From Streptomyces sp. NBC_00654 (lineage in GTDB: Bacteria > Actinomycetota > Actinomycetes > Streptomycetales > Streptomycetaceae), in the NCBI RefSeq assembly GCF_026341775.1, contig NZ_JAPEOB010000003.1, forward strand, positions 496,001 to 560,000: a stretch of 64,000 bases of DNA, read 5' to 3'. The translations under genes and the position numbers were made by a program. The notes under the pieces are model-generated. The model was not told where the DNA came from. It made no database searches and was given only the letters and a program-made list of their open reading frames with translations. Position 1 is the first letter of the stretch, and each line of letters begins with the position of its first letter. This document shows positions 1 through 8,214 of the stretch, in pieces.

Positions 1-150
1 CGCCAAGGCCTGCGGGTCAGACCCGTAGGGCGCTCCGTAACCTTCGAATGTGCGACTGCGATTCCACTAATACCTGTGATCCACATCTCATGTCCTTTCA
101 TATCGGGGCGTGGCGTGTCGTATGGTGTCCCGACGCCTGTTGCACTACTC

Positions 151-190
151 AAAGACCTTTGGGCAGCTTTAAGCGCCAAAGGTCTTTTTT
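151..190 (+). terminator. Intrinsic terminator or attenuator hairpin
   Basis: The arms AAAGACCTTTGG and CCAAAGGTCTTT pair perfectly over 12 bp around a 13-nt loop, and the right arm runs into a TTTTTT tract. This E. coli-style terminator with a U-tract is unusual in Streptomyces, where most terminators lack one. It reads rightward. It either ends a transcript from left of the window or acts as an attenuator in the leader of the transporter that starts at 455. Confidence 0.8.
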
Positions 191-308
191 GTATGCGGGC
201 TGGCCGAGAGCCAGTCCTGACGTGAGTGAATGACCTGTGGGCCGGGCCCGGAGCGCGAGGACGCGCGCCGGGCGTGGATCCCGATGCGGTTCTTCCCCCG
301 CCCACGGC

Positions 309-335
309 GCCGGACTCTCCCCAACGGAGTCCGGC
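309..335 (+). promoter_or_regulatory. Second leader hairpin upstream of the transporter
   Basis: GCCGGACTC pairs perfectly with GAGTCCGGC across a 9-nt loop. It lies 120 bp before the transporter start codon, within the presumed leader. Its function is unknown. It could be structural or part of an attenuation device with the hairpin at 151-190. Confidence 0.4.
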
Positions 336-454
336 ACACGGGGCGAATCCCCTTCCAGGCGCAGGGGACGGGGCTCACCGTGTCGGTGCCGGCCACCCCC
401 CACCGGGCGCGTAACGCTCACCAGGCGACGCGTCCCGACCAGCAAGGATCGACC

Positions 455-1942
455 ATGGCGTCCAGCCTGACGAAGGATTCGGCCAGCACTGCCGGCGGAA
501 AGACCTTCTTCGGCCACCCCCGCGGCCTGGCCACTCTCTTCATGACCGAGATGTGGGAGCGCTTCAGCTTCTACGGCATGCGGGCCCTGCTCCCGCTCTA
601 CCTCGTCTCCAGCTCCGGGCTGGACATGAACGCGGCCACGGCCACCGCGATCTACTCCATCTACATGGCGATGGTCTATCTGCTCGCCATGCCCGGCGGC
701 TGGTTCGGCGACCGTGTCTGGGGGCCGCGCAAGACGGTCACCATCTCGGCCTCGGTCATCATGCTCGGCCATCTGACGCTGGCCCTGCCCGGCACCGGGA
801 CCTTCTTCGCCGGTCTGGGACTGGTCGCGCTCGGTTCCGGGCTGCTGAAGGCCAACATCTCGACGATGGTCGGCCACCTCTACTCCGGCCCGGACGACCC
901 GCGCCGCGACGGCGGCTTCACCGTCTTCTACATGGGCATCAACCTCGGTGCCTTCGCCGCCCCGCTGATCATCGGCACGATCGGCGAGCAGGTGAACTGG
1001 CACCTCGGTTTCGCCATCGCCGCGCTCGGCATGGCGCTGGGCCTGGCCCAGTTCCTCATCGGTACGCGGCACCTGGACGCACGTTCCAGCGTCGTCCCGA
1101 AGCCGCTGTCGGACCAGGAGCGCCGCTCCACCCTGCGCAAGGGTCTGCTGTGGCTGATCGCCGCCGCCGTCTTCTACGGCGTCCTGGTGGCCACGGATGT
1201 CTACACGCTGAACTGGGCGCTCGTCCCGATCACCATCGCCGGTCTGGTCATTCCGGTCGCCGTGCTGGTGCGGATCAAGCGGGACAAGGACCTCTCCGCC
1301 ACCGAGCAGTCGAAGATGTCCGGATACATCTGGTTCTTCGTGGCGGCGGCCGTCTTCTGGATGATCTACGACCAGGGCGGCTCGACGCTGTCGCTGTTCG
1401 GCGAGTCCTCGACCAAGAACAGCCTGTTCGGCCTGGACTTCCCGACCTCCTGGTACCAGTCGGTCAACCCGGTCTTCATCATGGCGCTGGCTCCGGTCGT
1501 GGCCTGGATCTGGCTGGCGCTCAACCGGCGCGGCAAGGAGCCGAGCACGGTCGTCAAGTTCGGCTCGGGCCTGTTCCTGGTCGGTGTGTCGTTCCTCGTC
1601 TTCATGATGCCGCTGACGCTGACCTCGGACGGCGACAAGGTCAGCCCGATGTGGCTGGTCTCGATCTACTTCCTCCAGACCGTCGGTGAGCTGTGCCTCT
1701 CCCCGGTCGGCCTCTCGGTCACCACGAAGATGGCTCCGGCGAAGTACGGCAGCCAGATGATGGGTGTCTGGTTCCTGGCCGTCACCGCGGGCGACTGCAC
1801 CACCAGCCTGCTCTCGCTGGCCGGGGTGGATCTGAACAGGACCGGGATGGTGGGGCTGGAAGCGGCGCTCGCGATCCTGGCCGGGTTCGCGATCTGGATG
1901 TACCGCAAGAAGGTCACCGCGCTCATGGGCGATGTGCGCTGA
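455..1942 (+). CDS. POT/PTR2 family proton-dependent oligopeptide transporter
   Basis: A 495-residue multi-pass membrane protein predicted to import di- and tripeptides with protons. The POT signature ExxERFxxYG is present as EMWERFSFYG at residues 32-41, and the PTR2-type stretch FYMGINLGAF follows around residue 155. About 12-14 hydrophobic segments and the length fit the family. The ATG at 455 has AAGGA seven bases upstream; the open frame extends further left to 230, but that extension is charged, proline-rich and unlike a POT N-terminus. The gene stands alone, with a long structured leader on its left and a bidirectional terminator on its right, converging on the surface-protein operon. 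Confidence 0.93.
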   Translation: MASSLTKDSASTAGGKTFFGHPRGLATLFMTEMWERFSFYGMRALLPLYLVSSSGLDMNAATATAIYSIYMAMVYLLAMPGGWFGDRVWGPRKTVTISASVIMLGHLTLALPGTGTFFAGLGLVALGSGLLKANISTMVGHLYSGPDDPRRDGGFTVFYMGINLGAFAAPLIIGTIGEQVNWHLGFAIAALGMALGLAQFLIGTRHLDARSSVVPKPLSDQERRSTLRKGLLWLIAAAVFYGVLVATDVYTLNWALVPITIAGLVIPVAVLVRIKRDKDLSATEQSKMSGYIWFFVAAAVFWMIYDQGGSTLSLFGESSTKNSLFGLDFPTSWYQSVNPVFIMALAPVVAWIWLALNRRGKEPSTVVKFGSGLFLVGVSFLVFMMPLTLTSDGDKVSPMWLVSIYFLQTVGELCLSPVGLSVTTKMAPAKYGSQMMGVWFLAVTAGDCTTSLLSLAGVDLNRTGMVGLEAALAILAGFAIWMYRKKVTALMGDVR

Positions 1943-2008
1943 CGCGTACCGACCCGTACAGATGCGTCTGATGCGTCTGATGCGTACTGATCCGTGAAGC
2001 CGTACGGG

Positions 2009-2048
2009 GAAGGGCCGCCGCACCGGGAGACCGGCGCGGCGGCCCTTC
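2009..2048. terminator. Bidirectional terminator between transporter and surface operon
   Basis: GAAGGGCCGCCGC pairs perfectly with GCGGCGGCCCTTC (13 bp, 14-nt loop). It sits between two convergent genes ending at 1942 and 2062. A short 9-bp direct repeat (GATGCGTCT twice, then a variant) lies just left of it at about 1961-1990. Confidence 0.75.
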
Positions 2049-2061
2049 GTCGTGTGCTGCC

Positions 2062-3435
2062 TCAGCGGGTCCCGCGGAGCCTGCGCCACGGGGTGAACGT
2101 GAACACCGCGCCGCCCAGCAGGATCGCCGTACCGGCGACCAGGCCGAGTGCCCGCAGGGCGCCGTCGCCCTCTGCCCCGGTGTCGGCCAGACCGCCGCCG
2201 GAGTCCGTCCCGCCACCGGATGCCCCGGCGCCGCCGGAGCCCGCCGTGTCACCGCCGGACGCGCCGCCCGGCTGGGCGGAGGTGTCCAGTTCCAGCGAGA
2301 CCGCGACCCCGGAGGGCGGGGTGCAGGTCGTCTTCGTACCGGCGGCCATCACGGTCAGGACGCCGGGGCTGAGCGTGGACTTGCCGCTCGCGCCCGGCTT
2401 GTACGTACCGGTGAGATCGGGGATGTCGATCGGTGCGCCGGTCTTGATGACCTCCTTGTTCAGGGGGCCCTCGACATGGACGGTCCCCTTGTCCGCGCCG
2501 CCGAGTTTGACCTCCATCGAGGGCTTCACCTGGTTCGCCGGGATGTCGATGGGGCTGTCCATCACCGACTTGCTGAACTTCACGGTGAGGGCGTAACCGC
2601 CGCCGCTCTTCTTGGCGCTGATCTTCACCGGGGAGGTCGCGTTCTTGTCGCCGATGGGCGTCTTGCAGGCGTACGCGACGGACACCTCCTTGCCGGGGAA
2701 GTCCGTCTCACCACCGCCGCCCCCGCTGGAACCGCCGGACGCGGCGGAGCCCCCGGAGTCCGTACCGCCGGCCGCCGTACCGCCGGAGGTCGTCCCTCCG
2801 GCGTTCGTACCGCCGTCCGTGGTGCCACCGTCCGTGGTCCCGCCGTCCGTGGTCCCGCCGTCGGACGTGCCGCCGGTGGATGTGCCGCCGCCCTCCGTCA
2901 CCTTGATCGTGGCTCCGGGCCGGACGGCCTCCTTCGGAGCGCACTTGGTGTCCGTGGAGATCGGCTTGGACACGTTGATGCTGTACGCGTCCGGGGTCAG
3001 CGTGATCTCGCCGGCCTTCTCCAGCTTCAGCGTGCCCTTCATGTCCGGCAGCAGCATGGCGCTGTTCTTCGGGATCGGCGGGTTCTGCCGCGGCCCTTCC
3101 ATCGTCAGCTCACCGCTCGCCGCGCCGCCCACCTTGACGGTGCCGGTCGGCTTCACCGTGTTCTCGTCCAGGTCGAGTATGTCGGGGTTCTTGGAAGCGG
3201 CCGCCACCGTCTTCCAGACGACCTCGATCTCGTCGCCCACCTTGGCTTCGGCGGGCGCGGTCAGCTTCACCTCGGTGGTGCCCTGCACGGCGGGCAGTCC
3301 CGAAATGGGCGGCGGAATGCACTCCGTCGCGTACGAGACGTCAGCGGCCTGGACCGGGCTCGCGGCCAGCAGTATGCCCGCGCCGCCGAGCATCAGCGCG
3401 ACTCCGGCCGCGCTCATCCTCCGTTGCGTACTCAC
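2062..3435 (-). CDS. Two-domain secreted surface protein with LADTG sortase signal
   Basis: A 457-residue protein with a signal peptide ending near ASPVQA. It has two related beta-rich domains joined by a Gly/Thr/Asp-rich spacer of repeated DGGTT. The second domain closely resembles the single domain of the protein at 5835-6548 (shared CKTPIG/CQTPIG start, KSGGGY, the DLTGTY/DLSGTY pair and TTCTP). The C-terminus has LADTG at residues 416-420, a hydrophobic segment and a basic tail: the LAXTG class-E sortase signal of actinobacteria. So it is probably attached covalently to the wall. The start is GTG with GAAGGGAC upstream; it overlaps the stop of the preceding gene as GTGA, so translation is likely coupled. 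Biochemical function unknown. Confidence 0.8.
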   Translation of the reverse strand: MSTQRRMSAAGVALMLGGAGILLAASPVQAADVSYATECIPPPISGLPAVQGTTEVKLTAPAEAKVGDEIEVVWKTVAAASKNPDILDLDENTVKPTGTVKVGGAASGELTMEGPRQNPPIPKNSAMLLPDMKGTLKLEKAGEITLTPDAYSINVSKPISTDTKCAPKEAVRPGATIKVTEGGGTSTGGTSDGGTTDGGTTDGGTTDGGTNAGGTTSGGTAAGGTDSGGSAASGGSSGGGGGETDFPGKEVSVAYACKTPIGDKNATSPVKISAKKSGGGYALTVKFSKSVMDSPIDIPANQVKPSMEVKLGGADKGTVHVEGPLNKEVIKTGAPIDIPDLTGTYKPGASGKSTLSPGVLTVMAAGTKTTCTPPSGVAVSLELDTSAQPGGASGGDTAGSGGAGASGGGTDSGGGLADTGAEGDGALRALGLVAGTAILLGGAVFTFTPWRRLRGTR

Positions 3436-4634
3436 GAATGTCCCTTCGTCGTGGGTCTGTTGTCTGACGGTGCGGAATCCGGGGTGAACCACGGCAGCGC
3501 GGCCGTGGTCGTGGCTGCCGGGTCCGCGGCGGAGGGCCGCGCGGGCGCGGCGCCGTCCCCGCGGCGCAGGCCGGGCAGTCTCGCGGTCACCTCGGACAGC
3601 TGCGGATGGCGGTGGCGTCCCGTCCGGGGACCCGCCCTGTCCGGGCGCGGCCGTACCTTGTCCACGATCGCCATGCCGATACGGAAGACGGCGGCCGGCA
3701 CGACGACACAGAGCAGGATCCAGAAGAGCGTGACGCCCCAGGGGCGGCCCACTCCCCATGGCTGCTCGGCCAGCACCTTCGTGCCGTACTTCAGGGAGAT
3801 CCGGTAGTCGCCGTGGGCTCCGGCGGCCAGTTCGACCGGGAGCTCGATCCGCGCCTTGCGGCCGGGCGCGACGGTGCCGCGCCACTGGTGTTCCTCCCAC
3901 CTCGGGGCGTACACACCGTGGGAGGCGCCGACCTGGAACACGGGGTCCTCGACCGGCGCGGAGCCGAGGTTGCCGACGGTGAGCACCAGCCGCCGGGAGG
4001 CCGGGGCGCCGAACCAGGTGAGGAGCGAGCTGTCCCCTTCCAGGCGGGTCGTGGCCAGCACCGCGAGCTTCCCGCCGTCCGGCTGCGGCAACGGTGCCGT
4101 CGGGTGCCCGGCGACCGTGAACACCGCCTCGGCCGAGGCCTGTTCCCCGGTGACCGTGGCGACATGCACCACGCACGGGCAGGGTTTCGGCGGCTCGGAA
4201 ACCGGCATCTTCTTGCTGAAAGCACCCGACTTGCCGGTGGTGACGGCCCGGCCCTCGGCGTTGGCGCAGGAGTTGGTGCCGCCGATCACCCCCTTGTCCG
4301 GTGTGGACTGCCCACAGATCAGGAGCATCAGCAGCGTGTCGGCGCGCCAGCCACTGCCCTTGACGGTGATCTCACCGCCCTTGCCCGCCTCACTCTTGGA
4401 AAGGGTGATCTTCGGTTCGCCATCCGCCGCGCGGGCACCGGAGGATCCCAGGAGCAGCAGCACGGGGAGCAGGGGCACAAGGAGCAGCGTGGCGAGCAGC
4501 GCGGGCAGCGGTGCGAAGCCTCCGCGAGGGCCGTTCCGTGCCGGGCGGGACGGCCCGGCCGGTTCCCTCATGCCCCTCGCACCTCCCGCGCCTCCCGCAC
4601 CTCCCGCACACCGCATGTCCGTCACATCCCTCAC
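3432..4634 (-). CDS. Secreted or membrane-anchored surface protein, unknown function
   Basis: Up to 400 residues. An N-terminal hydrophobic segment (around residues 40-68, ending near SSGARA) looks like a signal peptide. An Ig-like extracellular part with a CPC motif follows, then one C-terminal membrane span (VTLFWILLCVVVPAAVF) near residue 325 and a basic cytoplasmic tail. The GTG start overlaps the upstream stop as GTGA; an internal ATG (MREPAG, residue 22) would give a more normal signal-peptide length and is a real alternative. It sits third in the surface operon, coupled on both sides, which suggests that its product works with the two sortase substrates and the DUF916-like protein. Confidence 0.75.
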   Translation of the reverse strand: MRDVTDMRCAGGAGGAGGARGMREPAGPSRPARNGPRGGFAPLPALLATLLLVPLLPVLLLLGSSGARAADGEPKITLSKSEAGKGGEITVKGSGWRADTLLMLLICGQSTPDKGVIGGTNSCANAEGRAVTTGKSGAFSKKMPVSEPPKPCPCVVHVATVTGEQASAEAVFTVAGHPTAPLPQPDGGKLAVLATTRLEGDSSLLTWFGAPASRRLVLTVGNLGSAPVEDPVFQVGASHGVYAPRWEEHQWRGTVAPGRKARIELPVELAAGAHGDYRISLKYGTKVLAEQPWGVGRPWGVTLFWILLCVVVPAAVFRIGMAIVDKVRPRPDRAGPRTGRHRHPQLSEVTARLPGLRRGDGAAPARPSAADPAATTTAALPWFTPDSAPSDNRPTTKGHS

Positions 4635-5698
4635 GTCTCCGCTCCCGCCTTCGCCACGTGCCTGTCGTCGGAGTCCTGTTCATGCCGGAGGGCCGTCCCG
4701 TCGCCCGTGCCGCCGCCCGTGCCGCCGCCCGTCCTGTCGCCCATGCCGCCGCCCGACGAGGGACCGGTCCGCCCGCGTCCGGGCCGGAGACGAAGCCGGA
4801 GCCTGCGCCCGGGTCGGCGCCGGTGCCGGTACGCGCCCGCGGCGAGGACGGCGAGGACCAGCAGCGCGCCGCCCGCCAGAGGGGCCGGGGAAAGATACGT
4901 AGCGGAGGCCGACGCCTCACCGTGTGCGCCGCCCGCGGCCGTCGCCCGCAGCCGGACGGTGACGGAGTCGAGGGCGGGGGCGTCCCGCCAGGGCTCGGTG
5001 AGCCTCATCCGCTGTCCGGGCAGCAGCTCCCTCGGCAGCGTGCGGGCCTCACGACGCAGCAGTGCGCCGAACACTCCGTCGGCGCTCACCGACAGACGAG
5101 GCGTCAGGGCCGCGTTGCCACGGTTGACCAGCGTGTAGTGGATGGTCCGCCCGGACACCGCGACGTCCTCCACGCTGAGGGCCGCCAGCGTCGGCCCGCT
5201 GACCCGCAGATGGACCCTGACGTCCATCGCACGGCCCCCGCTCTCCGCCAGGATCGCCCCGGGATGGTCGCCGGGCACCGTGTCCGGCGGCACGGTCACG
5301 GCGAACGGCACGTCGGCGCGGGTCCGGGCGGGCACGGTCACCTTCCGCGAGGCGAAACGCAGCCAGGCCCCGGCGCCCTTCGCCGCTTCCCGTGCGGCAG
5401 GCTCCCCGGCCCGCCCCCGGTCCGCGTCGGCTCCCCGCAGTCGTACGGTCAGCGGGGTCCGGCCGGGATTGGTCACCGTGAGCCGGTCCTGGAGGACCGT
5501 TCCGGGTGCGCCCTCCAGATAGAAGTAGGGCCGCCCGCTGTCGCCCGTACGGGTGACTCCGGACGCCGGCCGCGCCTCCCATCCGGACGGCGCGGAGGAG
5601 CGCGGAGCGCCGTCGGCCGCCGTCGCCCGGGCCACAGGGAGGGCGCACAGCAGTACGGTGAGCGCCGCTCGGGCGGCGTACGAGGTCAACGACGGCAT
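4631..5698 (-). CDS. DUF916/WxL-interacting-like membrane-anchored surface protein
   Basis: About 355 residues from the ATG at 5698 (MPSLTSYAAR), preceded by AAGGGAGCGGGAG. A signal peptide ends near ATA-ADG. The extracellular part carries two beta-sandwich stretches typical of DUF916-type proteins, with LTVTNPGRTPLTV and then VPFAVTVPPDTVPGDHPGAI. A single C-terminal span (LAGGALLVLAVLAAGAY) and an arginine-rich tail follow, ending in a GGGTGGGTGDGT low-complexity tail. A longer open frame to 5782 exists but adds only charged residues before the signal peptide. It overlaps the next gene by GTGA. In Firmicutes, DUF916 proteins bind peptidoglycan and WxL surface proteins; a similar scaffold role here is inferred. 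Confidence 0.78.
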   Translation of the reverse strand: MPSLTSYAARAALTVLLCALPVARATAADGAPRSSAPSGWEARPASGVTRTGDSGRPYFYLEGAPGTVLQDRLTVTNPGRTPLTVRLRGADADRGRAGEPAAREAAKGAGAWLRFASRKVTVPARTRADVPFAVTVPPDTVPGDHPGAILAESGGRAMDVRVHLRVSGPTLAALSVEDVAVSGRTIHYTLVNRGNAALTPRLSVSADGVFGALLRREARTLPRELLPGQRMRLTEPWRDAPALDSVTVRLRATAAGGAHGEASASATYLSPAPLAGGALLVLAVLAAGAYRHRRRPGRRLRLRLRPGRGRTGPSSGGGMGDRTGGGTGGGTGDGTALRHEQDSDDRHVAKAGAET

Positions 5699-5727
5699 GG
5701 ACGACTCCCGCTCCCTTGGCGCTTGTG

Positions 5728-5841
5728 GTGCTCCCTGACTCCGTGCGTGCTCCCTGACTCCACCCGTGCGCTCCGGCTTCACGCGTGCGCTCCGGCTTCC
5801 GCCCGTACCGCTCGGCTGAACGCGTACCGCTCGCTCAGCCC
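5728..5841. repeat. Degenerate 19-bp tandem repeat, about six units
   Basis: Six consecutive 19-bp units run from 5728, each starting GTGCTCC, GTGCGCTCC or CGTACCGCTC. Units 1-2 and units 3-4 are most alike, which suggests stepwise duplication. The array fills the gap between the surface-operon genes and reaches the stop codon of the gene at 5835-6548. No hairpin of note forms. Confidence 0.6.
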
Positions 5842-6548
5842 GCGGCGCGCCCGCCCCTCCGGGTCAGCCACAGCACCCCGGCCGCTCCGGTCAGCAGCAC
5901 GGTGCCGCCGAGCGTGCCGAGCGCGGCGGCCGAGTCGAGCGGACCGGTCTTGGGCAGCTCACCGCCGCCCGTCGGGGACGTCGACGCGTTCCCGCCCGAG
6001 TCCCCCGAACCGCCCGTATTCCCTGAACCGCCCGACCCGCCCGAGCCCTGGACATCGAGTTCCAGCGACGGTCCGGGACTGTTCTTGGGCGTACAGGTGG
6101 TGGTCGTACCGAGTGCCTTGATGGTGAGCACCCCGGCGGTGAAGGTGACCTTGCCGCTCTTCTTCGGTGTGTACGTACCCGACAAGTCACTGATCCTGAT
6201 CGGGGTGTTGGCCGGGATCGCCTCCGCGTTCGCCGGACCCGTGACCTGGACCTGCCCCTTCTCGGCGCCACCGAGCCCGATGACCGCACTCGGCTTCATG
6301 GCGCCCTTGCCGAGTTCGACCGGGCTGGAGGACACCCCCTTCTGGAAGGACATGGTGAGCTGGTATCCGCCGCCGCTCTTGACGCCCTTGATGTCGATGG
6401 GCGACACCGCCCCTTTGGGCCCGATGGGCGTCTGGCACTGGTAGTTGACGTCCACGACCTCGGCGTGCGCGGCGGGGGCGGCCATCAGCACCACCGAGCC
6501 CGCCAGCGCAGACGCCAGCGCGAGAGCTGTCCGCTTCTGGTTCGACAC
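5835..6548 (-). CDS. Single-domain secreted surface protein with LPKTG sortase signal
   Basis: A 237-residue protein: signal peptide ending at AAHA, one beta-rich domain related to the second domain of the protein at 2062-3435, a Gly/Ser-rich spacer, then LPKTG at residues 198-202, a hydrophobic stretch and an RRGGR tail. This is a complete sortase sorting signal, so the protein is predicted to be linked to peptidoglycan. The GTG start at 6548 has GAGGGGAA upstream. It is the first gene of the leftward surface operon; the 136-bp gap to the next gene holds the 19-bp repeats. No sortase gene lies in the window, so the enzyme must be encoded elsewhere. Confidence 0.82.
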   Translation of the reverse strand: MSNQKRTALALASALAGSVVLMAAPAAHAEVVDVNYQCQTPIGPKGAVSPIDIKGVKSGGGYQLTMSFQKGVSSSPVELGKGAMKPSAVIGLGGAEKGQVQVTGPANAEAIPANTPIRISDLSGTYTPKKSGKVTFTAGVLTIKALGTTTTCTPKNSPGPSLELDVQGSGGSGGSGNTGGSGDSGGNASTSPTGGGELPKTGPLDSAAALGTLGGTVLLTGAAGVLWLTRRGGRAAG

Positions 6549-6868
6549 CTCGTGTTCCCCTCATGCCGGACGTCGCCACGCGCCACGGTCCGTACCGGCG
6601 CACGTTACTGACGACACATCAGATTGGGCGCTCAAGGTACGCCCGGGGCCTTGTGGAGGGAAGACAAAGAGCGCGCCGATCCGGCGCGCTCCTGGGTGCC
6701 CATGGATATGGACGGGTGGGACGGGTGTACGGGTACGGGGCGGGAGGGGGTGCGGCGACGCCGGGCATTCACCCCGGCGCGTCCGACCCGGCGGGTCCTG
6801 CGTCCGACCCGGCGCGTCCGGCACGTCCGATCCGGTGCGGCCGGTCATCCGCGGCCGCCGCGGTACGG
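6549..6868. other. Intergenic stretch with short GC-rich repeats
   Basis: This 320-bp gap should contain the promoter of the surface operon on its left side and the 3' end of the anti-sigma gene on its right. Around 6775-6840 the words CGTCCGACCCGGCG and CGTCCGATCCGG recur with 20-30 bp spacing. An AT-rich patch near 6600-6635 is a plausible promoter zone for the leftward operon, but no convincing -35/-10 pair was found. Confidence 0.35.
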
Positions 6869-7360
6869 CTACCCGGGGGCGGCCAGCTCCGCCCAGACGA
6901 TCTTGCCCGGTTCGTCGGGCGTACGCTGCACGCCCCAGTCCAGGCAGAGCCGCTGCACGATGAACATGCCGTGTCCGCCGGGCCGGCCCGCCCGGTGCGG
7001 GGTGCGCGGCGCGGGCTGTCCGGCGCCGCGGTCGACGACCTCCACCCGCAGCACCTTGGCCATGCGGCCGATACGGAGCTCCTCGGGGCCCTCCGCGTGC
7101 AGGCAGGCGTTGGTGACCAGTTCGGAGACGACCAGCAGGACATCCTCGGCGGCGGCACGCCGGTCGGCACCGGCCGCCGGGAGCCAGCCCCAGTCATGGA
7201 GCGCCTGCCGGGCGAAGTCGCGGGCCATCGGCACGATGCCGCTGGCCTGCCCCAGTGCGAGCGTGCGCCACTGCCGCTCCGCCGGGACGGACGAGGCAGC
7301 GCCCTCGTCGTCCGGCTCGCGGCCGAGGTCGCCCGGCGGATGCTGCCGGGTGGTGCTCAT
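6869..7360 (-). CDS. Anti-sigma factor-like ATP-binding protein (RsbW/SpoIIAB type)
   Basis: 163 residues with the GHKL/HATPase fold: N-box SELVTNACLHA, G1-box DRGAG and G2-box GGHGMFIV are all present. Proteins of this family bind a sigma factor and phosphorylate an STAS antagonist. The ATG start has GAGGTGAAG upstream. It lies 200 bp downstream of a STAS gene and close to a SigB-family sigma gene, which matches the sigma-I locus of S. coelicolor (probably the arsI counterpart). Target specificity is inferred from position only. Confidence 0.85.
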   Translation of the reverse strand: MSTTRQHPPGDLGREPDDEGAASSVPAERQWRTLALGQASGIVPMARDFARQALHDWGWLPAAGADRRAAAEDVLLVVSELVTNACLHAEGPEELRIGRMAKVLRVEVVDRGAGQPAPRTPHRAGRPGGHGMFIVQRLCLDWGVQRTPDEPGKIVWAELAAPG

Positions 7361-7560
7361 CAGCGCTTCACCTCACCGATTCACCATGTCGCCATGTCGC
7401 CATCGAACAGAAACTGATCAGATACTGAGTGTGCGGGCCACCGAGGACGCCGCCGGGGTGTCTCCTGCCCGGCCGAATCGTGACAACACCCACTTCATCC
7501 ACGTGATCGCGTGACACGGGCGACACTCAAGGCTCCCGGGGCCGCGGATCGGGGCGCGGG

Positions 7561-7929
7561 TCAGGTGTCCAGGGCCTCCGCGAGAGTGGCGTGGACGGTG
7601 AAAACCGCCTCGGCCCCGGTGATCTCGAAGACCCTCGCCACGACGGGCAGCATGCCTGCCAAATGGACCCCTCCCCCGGCCGCCTCCGCTTTGAGGCGGG
7701 CACCGAGCAGCACATTGAGCCCGGTGGAATCACAGAATTCGAGGCGCGAGCAGTCGACCACCAGGCGCGCACGCCCCTGCTCGACCGCGCTCTCCAAGGG
7801 TTCGCGCAGCAGATCGGCGGTGTGGTGATCGAGCTCACCCACCGGCGTCACAATCTCGCTGCGCCCCTCGGTCCGGGCCTCGACCTGAAGCCGCCCCCGG
7901 TTCGCACTGCCGACCGTCCCGCGGTCCAT
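7561..7929 (-). CDS. Anti-sigma factor antagonist (STAS domain, RsbV type)
   Basis: 122 residues covering one STAS domain. The phosphorylatable serine lies in the conserved stretch CDSTG (Ser68). In partner switching the unphosphorylated form captures the anti-sigma kinase and frees the sigma factor. ATG start with GAGGGACGGG upstream. It is divergent from the sigma gene at 8215 across a 285-bp spacer and upstream of the kinase gene at 6869-7360, so the three genes probably form one partner-switch module (likely prsI counterpart). Confidence 0.88.
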   Translation of the reverse strand: MDRGTVGSANRGRLQVEARTEGRSEIVTPVGELDHHTADLLREPLESAVEQGRARLVVDCSRLEFCDSTGLNVLLGARLKAEAAGGGVHLAGMLPVVARVFEITGAEAVFTVHATLAEALDT

Positions 7930-8214
7930 GCCCGTCCCTCTTCGCCGCTCGTCACTGTGCGCGTCACTGCCTGTGCGGCTGTATGCGTAGCTGCCGCCGA
8001 CGTCCGTAAAACAGTACGCGTTCCGTACGCCACGCGGTAGTCGAAGAACTCAACAAACCGGACATATGGCAGTAATTGGCGCTTGTAAGTCCCCGTACGA
8101 ACCGGGTAAGGGTAGAGGGACACCGAAAACACGGCCGGCTTTGGAGGCGCCGCTTCACCGCAGGAACACGTATGGGCATCGGCAGCCATATGCCGAGAAC
8201 GATGGAGGAGAAGC

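Larger units (their letters stand above)
1..454. other. Long non-coding stretch before the peptide transporter
   Basis: No credible gene is seen here: the open frames lack codon bias and ribosome sites. The stretch is AT-richer than its surroundings up to about 190, then becomes very GC-rich. It contains two clear hairpins, listed separately at 151-190 and 309-335. It probably holds the 3' end of an upstream transcript and/or a long 5' leader of the transporter. No promoter could be chosen with confidence. Confidence 0.5.

Noticed and set aside
149..2089. Very long open frame on the minus strand opposite the transporter
   Set aside because: It is arginine/histidine/aspartate-rich shadow sequence typical of high-GC DNA, has no ribosome site and overlaps a well-supported POT gene.
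8080..8125. Possible SigB-type promoter (GGGTAA at 8105) before sigI
   Set aside because: No GTTT-like -35 at 14-16 bp spacing; the match is only to the -10 half.
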